64,000 nt of DNA from Macellibacteroides fermentans (GTDB lineage Bacteria; Bacteroidota; Bacteroidia; Bacteroidales; Tannerellaceae), in assembly GCF_013409575.1 (NCBI RefSeq), contig NZ_JACCCY010000004.1, positions 1 to 64,000 of the forward strand, in the 5' to 3' direction. Shown one piece after another: positions 58,750 through 64,000 of the stretch. Below the pieces are notes generated by a model. It was not told the origin of the DNA. It saw only the letters and a list, made by a program, of their open reading frames with translations, and did not search any database. Positions within the stretch are counted from its first letter, which is position 1. Every line of letters starts with the position of its first letter. The position numbers and the translations under genes were made by a program.

Positions 58750-59310
58750 ATGGTAGATACGAAACAGTTCGTAAAGGCAGCGGAAGAGAAAATGACATTC
58801 GCGATCGAATATCTCGATGAACAATTGGCTCATATTCGTGCCGGAAAGGCTAATCCCAAAATTTTGGACGGTGTACGTGTTCCCTATTACGGAAGTCTGG
58901 TGCCACTTACCAATGTTGCATCGGTAAACACACCGGATGCAAAGACCATTGTGATCACCCCGTGGGAAAAGCCGCTTATCAAAGAAATTGAAAAGGCAAT
59001 TATGAACTCTGAAGTAGGGATTACTCCCGAAAACAACGGAGAGATAATTCGTCTTGGAATTCCACCGTTAACGGAGGAACGTCGCCGACAGCTTGCCAAG
59101 CAATCCAAACAGGAGGCAGAAACTGCCAAGATCAGCGTGCGTAATGCCCGCCGCGATGCCATTGATGCATTGAAGAAAGCCATCAAAGAGGGCTTGCCCG
59201 AAGATGTTGAAAAGGACGCGGAAGCAGAGGTTCAGAAGATTCATGATAGATATATCAAGAAAATAGATGATCTTTACGCAGCTAAAGAAAAAGAAATTAT
59301 GACTGTATAA
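58750..59310 (+). CDS. frr: Ribosome recycling factor
   Basis: Splits post-termination ribosomes together with EF-G. 186 aa, the normal length. The family marks are the N-terminal helix with [20 protein letters not shown], the segment [33 protein letters not shown] and the C-terminal long helix with [16 protein letters not shown] perfect hairpin terminator follows the stop. It lies between pyrH and rsgA with its own strong promoter, in keeping with high expression. Confidence 0.96.
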   Translation: MVDTKQFVKAAEEKMTFAIEYLDEQLAHIRAGKANPKILDGVRVPYYGSLVPLTNVASVNTPDAKTIVITPWEKPLIKEIEKAIMNSEVGITPENNGEIIRLGIPPLTEERRRQLAKQSKQEAETAKISVRNARRDAIDALKKAIKEGLPEDVEKDAEAEVQKIHDRYIKKIDDLYAAKEKEIMTV

Positions 59311-59317
59311 TTTAGTG

Positions 59318-59347
59318 GAGGCGTCAGATACTGACGCCTCTGTTTTT
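59318..59347 (+). terminator. Terminator after frr
   Basis: GAGGCGTCAG (59318-59327) and CTGACGCCTC (59331-59340) form a perfect 10-bp stem with a 3-base loop, followed by TGTTTTT. Confidence 0.9.
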
Positions 59348-59386
59348 AAAAGAATGCACCGGACAGGCATTTAAAAATAGATTCGC

Positions 59387-60319
59387 ATGAAAGGATTGGT
59401 TATTAAGAATACAGGTAGCTGGTATTCGGTTCGTACGGACGACGGTCGGACAATCGAAAGCAAAATTAAAGGGAATTTCAGACTGAAGGATATCCGTAGT
59501 ACGAATCCTGTGTCTGTGGGCGACCGCGTGGATATCGATATTAATAACGAAGGAACTGCCTTTATTACGGAGATCGAAGACCGCAAGAACTACATCGTCC
59601 GTCGTGCGTCCAACCTGTCTAAGCAGTCGCATATCATTGCCGCGAATCTGGATCAGGCGATGTTGATTGTTACCGTCAACTACCCCATAACCACCACTGT
59701 ATTTATAGACCGTTTTCTGGCAACAGCCGAGGCCTACCGCGTGCCTGTAAAGCTAATATTTAATAAAATAGACCGGTATCATGCCGATGACCAGGAGTAT
59801 ATGGAGGCGTTGATCCATCTGTATACCACCATTGGCTATCCTTGTTCCAAGATCTGTGCCAAGAAGGAGATCGGTCTCGACGAGCTGCGTGAGGAGCTGA
59901 AGGGGAAGATCACCTTGCTTTCAGGTCATTCGGGTGTGGGAAAATCTACGCTGATTAATAAACTGCTGCCGGGGGTAAACCTCAAAACCGGTGATATTTC
60001 AGAGTATCACAACAAAGGGATGCATACAACCACCTTCTCTGAGATGATCGAACTGCCTGACGGCGGCTTTATAATTGATACTCCGGGGATCAAAGGTTTC
60101 GGTACCATCGAGATGGAAGACGCGGAGATTTCACACTATTTCCCCGAAATATTCAAACACAGCGACAAGTGTCGTTTCGGCAACTGCTCGCACCGGCACG
60201 AACCGGGTTGTGCGGTTATCGAGGCGGTAGAAAATCATTACATCAGCGAATCACGTTACCGTAGTTACCTGAGTATCCTTACCGACAAGGGAGAAAGTAA
60301 ATACCGGGAGGATTTTTAA
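59387..60319 (+). CDS. rsgA: Small-subunit-dependent GTPase A (ribosome biogenesis)
   Basis: A circularly permuted GTPase that checks the decoding site of the 30S subunit during maturation. 310 aa. The N-terminal OB-fold (about 1-75, [19 protein letters not shown]) is followed by the permuted G domain: G4 [10 protein letters not shown]1 [14 protein letters not shown] (about 180-193), then G2/G3 with GMHTTTF and DTPGIKGFG. The C-terminal zinc finger [16 protein letters not shown] carries the Cys/His ligands. Its last four bases overlap the 3' end of dgt on the other strand (shared TTAA). Confidence 0.95.
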   Translation: MKGLVIKNTGSWYSVRTDDGRTIESKIKGNFRLKDIRSTNPVSVGDRVDIDINNEGTAFITEIEDRKNYIVRRASNLSKQSHIIAANLDQAMLIVTVNYPITTTVFIDRFLATAEAYRVPVKLIFNKIDRYHADDQEYMEALIHLYTTIGYPCSKICAKKEIGLDELREELKGKITLLSGHSGVGKSTLINKLLPGVNLKTGDISEYHNKGMHTTTFSEMIELPDGGFIIDTPGIKGFGTIEMEDAEISHYFPEIFKHSDKCRFGNCSHRHEPGCAVIEAVENHYISESRYRSYLSILTDKGESKYREDF

Positions 60320-61641
60320 ACCGCCGGCAGACTCATTCCTGTAATCTTTCTGTACAAATCAAGGGCATATACATCGGTCATCCCCGATATGTAATCGAGT
60401 ACGCACTGTATCTTACCGTAGGTAGTAGTGGCGTTGATGTTGTATTGCTCCGGGATTCTCTTCAGCAACAGCTTGCTGTAGGCCCTTTCCTGGTTCATCA
60501 CAGCCTCTGTTAGACTGTCTATCAGGTACCCGAATATGCGGTAACCGGCCAATTCGATGTCGAGTACCTCTTTCGCCTTGTATATTTTTCTGAAAGCTGT
60601 TTCCGAACAACGGGCATAGGCCTCTTTTGCTTTGGGGTTTACCTGTTTGATCAGGGTGGTGTTGAATGTTCCTTCCAGCAACTCTTCCTCGTTTTCCAGA
60701 AATACACGCGAACATTCGTCTACCAATAGTCCGATGATGCTGGAGCGCAGGTAGGCTATCTTTTCATTCACATCGTCAACCATATCCATGATCCGCTTGA
60801 TGTGCGGTAGTTTCTCGTCGTCGAAAAAGTTCAGCAGCAGCCCGATGGTTTCTTCGCAGGTGAGAAGTCTCAGCTTGAAGGCATCTTCGATATCCATAAT
60901 CTGGTAGCAGATATCATCGGCCGCTTCAACCAGATACACAAGCGGGTAACGTACGTACCTGGATGGGTTTTCCTGCAGGGTGTGAATGCCCAGTTCGTTG
61001 GCGATTTGGTTATAGGTTTCTTCTTCCGACTGAAAGTAACCGAATTTACCCTTTGTTCCGGACAATTCCGACGAATAGGGATATTTTACAATGGAGGCAA
61101 GCGTGCTGTAGGTCATCGCAAACCCGCCTTTTCTGCGTCCGATAAACTGGTTGGTAAGCAACCTGATGGCATTGGCATTGCCCTCGAAATGGATAAAGTC
61201 TTCCCATCGGCCACCCTCGTCGCGTACCTTCATTTCAAGATTTTTCCCGTTTCCTTCCATAAAGTAGGAGGAGATAGCTCTTTCCCCCGAATGCCCGAAG
61301 GGAGGATTGCCCATGTCGTGCGCCAGGCAGGCGGCCGCCACAATAGATCCTATTTCGAAAAAGGAGGCACTCTGATCGGGATATTTGTTCATCAAGCCGC
61401 GGGCAACGTTGTTTCCCATGGATCTGCCAACACAGGAAACCTCCAGACTGTGGGTAAGGCGGTTGTGTACAAATATATTGCCCGGCAGCGGAAATACCTG
61501 CGTCTTATTCTGTAACCGGCGGAATGGGGCCGAAAATATCAGCCGGTCGTAATCCCTCTGAAAGTCCGTTCTATCGTGCTTCCTGTCGTGGTATTCTTCC
61601 ATTCCGAAACGTTTGTCGGACAATAATTGGTTCCAGTTCAT
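60316..61641 (-). CDS. dgt: Deoxyguanosinetriphosphate triphosphohydrolase (HD domain)
   Basis: Hydrolyses dGTP (and perhaps other dNTPs) to deoxynucleoside and triphosphate, keeping dNTP pools in check. 441 aa. HD-domain metal ligands lie in [13 protein letters not shown] (His) and [19 protein letters not shown] (His-Asp), with the third Asp in [31 protein letters not shown] near the N-terminus is a family signature. It converges on rsgA with a 4-base overlap and has its own promoter at 61672. Confidence 0.93.
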   Translation of the reverse strand: MNWNQLLSDKRFGMEEYHDRKHDRTDFQRDYDRLIFSAPFRRLQNKTQVFPLPGNIFVHNRLTHSLEVSCVGRSMGNNVARGLMNKYPDQSASFFEIGSIVAAACLAHDMGNPPFGHSGERAISSYFMEGNGKNLEMKVRDEGGRWEDFIHFEGNANAIRLLTNQFIGRRKGGFAMTYSTLASIVKYPYSSELSGTKGKFGYFQSEEETYNQIANELGIHTLQENPSRYVRYPLVYLVEAADDICYQIMDIEDAFKLRLLTCEETIGLLLNFFDDEKLPHIKRIMDMVDDVNEKIAYLRSSIIGLLVDECSRVFLENEEELLEGTFNTTLIKQVNPKAKEAYARCSETAFRKIYKAKEVLDIELAGYRIFGYLIDSLTEAVMNQERAYSKLLLKRIPEQYNINATTTYGKIQCVLDYISGMTDVYALDLYRKITGMSLPAV

Positions 61642-61671
61642 TTGATTTGAATTTATCGGATCATCTTTCTA

Positions 61672-61679
61672 CAAAGATA
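61672..61679 (-). promoter_or_regulatory. -7 element of dgt
   Basis: The minus strand reads TATCTTTG, matching TAnnTTTG, about 30 bases before the dgt ATG. Confidence 0.6.
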
Positions 61680-61717
61680 TAAAATAAAGATATATAATAA
61701 TGTATAGACACAAAAAC

Positions 61718-61753
61718 AAAGCCCGGGTCAACTATTACGAAGAACCGGGCTTT
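61718..61753 (-). terminator. Terminator after the aminotransferase gene
   Basis: AAAGCCCGG (61718-61726) and CCGGGCTTT (61745-61753) form a 9-bp stem; on the minus strand the 3' side is T-rich (TTTGTTTTTG). Confidence 0.8.
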
Positions 61754-61776
61754 ACCATATGTTAACGGTTGTCTGC

Positions 61777-62970
61777 TTATTTCAATGCAGCCAATGCGTT
61801 TTTGATACGTTTGATTGCTTCAACCAGGTTTTCGTCTGATGTGGCATACGAGAAACGAATACACTCGGGAGCTCCGAAAGCAGCTCCGCCAACTGTTGCA
61901 ACGTGTCCTTCTTCTAACAGATACATGGCCAGGTCGCCTGCATCCTGTATAACACGGTCGCCTGCTTTTTTACCATAATATGAACTCACTTCGGGGAACA
62001 GATAGAATGCACCCTGGGGATTGTTTATTTTGATACCCGGTATATCCTTGCACAATTTTACAACCAGGTCGCGACGGCGCAGGAATGCATTGCGCATTTC
62101 GGCTACACACGACTGATCGCCCGAGAATGCAACTTCGGCAGCTTTTTGAGCTACGGAACAAGGACCTGATGTATACTGACCCTGCAGCTTGTTACAAGCT
62201 TTGGCAATCCACAGAGGAGCGGCAATAAAGCCAATACGCCATCCGGTCATCGCATAAGCCTTGGATACTCCGTTGATAACCACCACGCGGTCTCTGATCG
62301 ATTCGAACTGAGCAATACTTTCGTGTGCTCCAACATAGTTGATATGTTCGTAAATTTCGTCGGACAATACGATGATATTAGGATACTTTGCCAATACTTC
62401 GGCCAATCCTGCCAGCTCTTCCTTGCTGTAAACACTTCCGGTTGGATTGGAAGGAGAGCAAAGGATGATCGCTTTCGATTTAGGCGTAATGGCTGCTTCA
62501 AGCTGAGCTGGTGTAATCTTAAAGTCCTGTTCGATTCCGGCAGAGATAACCACGTTGGTACCTTCGGCCAGTTTAACCATCTCAACGTAGCTTACCCAAT
62601 AAGGAGCAGGTACGATTACTTCGTCGCCCGGACCGATAATACTTAGTAATACGTTGCAAACAGATTGCTTTGCACCACCTGATACAATAATCTGGTCTGT
62701 TGTATAGGTCAGACCGTTCTCGTTTTTCAACTTAGCAACGATAGCCTTACGCAGATCAAGATAACCGGGAACAGGAGAGTAGAACGAGTAATTTTCGTCT
62801 ACGGCTTTTTTTGCTGCTTCCTTAATATGATCGGGTGTAAAGAAATCTGGCTCACCTACACTAAGGTTGATTACATCAATTCCTTGTGCCTTAAGTTCGT
62901 TACTCTTTTGAGACATCGCCAATGTTTCCGATGGCGATAAACTTGCTAAACGATCTGAAACTTGTGTCAT
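61777..62970 (-). CDS. Pyridoxal-phosphate aminotransferase, aspartate type (class I)
   Basis: 397 aa from the ATG at 62970; a longer frame from 63051 includes the promoter and is not used. Fold-type I marks are complete: VINLSVGEPDFFTPD, the PLP-stacking region GGAKQSVCNVL, SPSNPTGSVYSKEEL, SDEIYEH, and the Schiff-base Lys in VSKAYAMTGWRIGF. The C-terminal Arg binding the substrate carboxylate is in CIRFSYATSDENL. This is the class I gamma-type aspartate aminotransferase group of many Bacteroidetes. It catalyses aspartate/2-oxoglutarate exchange; other amino donors cannot be excluded. ribBA lies upstream on the same strand. Confidence 0.93.
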   Translation of the reverse strand: MTQVSDRLASLSPSETLAMSQKSNELKAQGIDVINLSVGEPDFFTPDHIKEAAKKAVDENYSFYSPVPGYLDLRKAIVAKLKNENGLTYTTDQIIVSGGAKQSVCNVLLSIIGPGDEVIVPAPYWVSYVEMVKLAEGTNVVISAGIEQDFKITPAQLEAAITPKSKAIILCSPSNPTGSVYSKEELAGLAEVLAKYPNIIVLSDEIYEHINYVGAHESIAQFESIRDRVVVINGVSKAYAMTGWRIGFIAAPLWIAKACNKLQGQYTSGPCSVAQKAAEVAFSGDQSCVAEMRNAFLRRRDLVVKLCKDIPGIKINNPQGAFYLFPEVSSYYGKKAGDRVIQDAGDLAMYLLEEGHVATVGGAAFGAPECIRFSYATSDENLVEAIKRIKNALAALK

Positions 62971-63009
62971 ATCACTTCTATTTGTATTGAATGTTTTGTT
63001 ATATCGTGA

Positions 63010-63017
63010 CAAAAATA
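63010..63017 (-). promoter_or_regulatory. -7 element of the aminotransferase gene
   Basis: The minus strand reads TATTTTTG, matching TAnnTTTG, 39 bases before the ATG at 62970; a TTG box lies 20 bases further upstream. It supports the shorter start. Confidence 0.65.
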
Positions 63018-63051
63018 GATAATAGTATCGGCTTTTGCAACTAATTGACAA

Positions 63052-64000
63052 TTATTTGATGTTATGTAGCACGTGTCCCATACGCTCTTTCTTTGTTTTC
63101 ATATAGAAAGCGTTGTATTCGTTGGGCGTAATCTCCATGGGAACATTCTCAACGATCTGCAGACCATAGGCTTCCAGACCGATTCTTTTAACCGGGTTGT
63201 TGGTTATCAGACGCATTTTAGTTACACCGATGGAGCGTAAAATCTGTGCACCCACGCCATAGTCGCGTTCGTCGGGCTTATGACCTAAATGTACGTTTGC
63301 ATCTACTGTATCGAGGCCTTTTTCCTGCAACTTATAGGCTTTGATCTTTTCCATCAGTCCGATACCGCGACCTTCCTGATTCAAATAGACTATAACACCT
63401 TTACCCTCTTTTTCGATAAGCTGCATCGATTTGTGAAGCTGTTCGCCGCATTCGCAACGCATGGATCCGAAGATATCTCCTGTAGCACAAGAAGAGTGAA
63501 CCCGTACAAGGATTGGCTCATCTTTGGTGAATTCGCCTTTTATCAATGCGATGTGTTCTTGCCCGTTGCTTTTCTGACGGAAAGGAATCAGACGGAAATG
63601 TCCGAATAGGGTTGGCATATCCACCTCTTCACCTTTGTCAACGATAGATTCGGTTTTAAGACGGTATGCGATAAGGTCTTTTATGCAGATAATTTTGATA
63701 TCGAATTTCTTGGCAACCTCCATCAGTTCGGGAAGACGCGACATGGTGCCGTCTTCGTTAATGATTTCGATCAGTGCTCCTGCAGGATACAAACCGGCAA
63801 GGCGAGCCAGGTCTACGGCAGCTTCGGTATGTCCGGAACGGCGCAATACACCACGCGAACGTGCCCGCAAGGGATTGATGTGTCCGGGTCTGCCAAGATC
63901 GGATGGTTTGGTGTTGGGGTCGGCCAGGGCCAGGATGGTCTGTGCCCGATCATACATGGAAACGCCGGTTGTACAGCCGTCTCCTAACTTATCCACTGTA
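63052..64000 (-). CDS. ribBA: Bifunctional DHBP synthase / GTP cyclohydrolase II, 3' part
   Basis: Riboflavin synthesis: the RibB domain makes 3,4-dihydroxy-2-butanone 4-phosphate and the RibA domain opens GTP. The gene runs off the right edge, so about the first 90-100 residues, including the first acidic metal site, are not seen. Visible RibB marks are [20 protein letters not shown] and [14 protein letters not shown]. The RibA domain has [20 protein letters not shown] with the zinc Cys residues, and [18 protein letters not shown]. Its stop lies only 34 bases upstream of the aminotransferase -7 element. Any riboswitch would be outside the window. Confidence 0.94.
   Translation of the reverse strand, partial: TVDKLGDGCTTGVSMYDRAQTILALADPNTKPSDLGRPGHINPLRARSRGVLRRSGHTEAAVDLARLAGLYPAGALIEIINEDGTMSRLPELMEVAKKFDIKIICIKDLIAYRLKTESIVDKGEEVDMPTLFGHFRLIPFRQKSNGQEHIALIKGEFTKDEPILVRVHSSCATGDIFGSMRCECGEQLHKSMQLIEKEGKGVIVYLNQEGRGIGLMEKIKAYKLQEKGLDTVDANVHLGHKPDERDYGVGAQILRSIGVTKMRLITNNPVKRIGLEAYGLQIVENVPMEITPNEYNAFYMKTKKERMGHVLHNIK

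Overview
The window is chromosomal DNA from a member of the Bacteroidales, most likely Tannerellaceae (Parabacteroides-like). The evidence is: TonB-dependent outer-membrane receptors with an N-terminal carboxypeptidase-regulatory-like domain, the type IX secretion proteins PorU and PorV, a Na+-pumping oxaloacetate decarboxylase (oadGAB), Bacteroidetes-restricted families (DUF4834, the BT_3928-type membrane protein, DUF349), and many promoters with the Bacteroidetes -7 element TAnnTTTG. No tRNA, rRNA, CRISPR array, prophage or insertion sequence was seen. Most of the window is housekeeping genome, densely packed in short operons.

Layout. 1-8.7 kb: end of a GH2 glycosidase, a large TonB-dependent receptor, a secreted lipoprotein phosphodiesterase, and an opposing pair of a second receptor and a small secreted protein. 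8.8-13.5 kb: Nudix hydrolase with a frameshifted LOG-family gene, a membrane LytTR regulator, a HAD phosphatase, and an ogt/sirtuin pair; a palindromic lattice element lies between HAD and ogt. 13.7-21.6 kb: two FKBP prolyl isomerases, an Lrp regulator, a subtilisin-like protease, then xseA-xseB-ispD-recG. 21.8-30 kb: LysM/M23 peptidase, the run DUF1599-BT_3928-tpiA-SPOR-folE, an unassigned ATP-grasp-like protein and a DUF349 protein. 30.2-37.2 kb: oadG-oadA-oadB, a TPR protein, mgtE and ksgA. 37.2-46.3 kb: flippase-like membrane protein, pepD, then rex-FAH-porU-porV-ispF. 46.4-50.1 kb: the most accessory-looking part, with two unrelated lipoproteins and a beta-barrel protein around a second palindromic lattice element. 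50.1-57.7 kb: SUI1 factor, RecB-like helicase-nuclease, psd-pssA, DUF4834, tadA with a small DNA-binding-like protein, yraN, yjbR, birA. 57.9-64 kb: pyrH, frr, rsgA, dgt, an aminotransferase and ribBA, which runs off the right edge.

The most unusual signal is a pair of intergenic elements, at about 11.78-11.90 kb and 47.18-47.33 kb. Each carries self-complementary hexamers spaced exactly 22 bp apart (four in one, five in the other). Each is also an overall palindrome whose centre falls on that lattice, and the two share related outer arms although their hexamers differ. One unit replaces CCATGG with CCTAGG, which keeps the self-complementarity. I know of no named family with this architecture. 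The second notable point is the single-base frameshift in the LOG gene.
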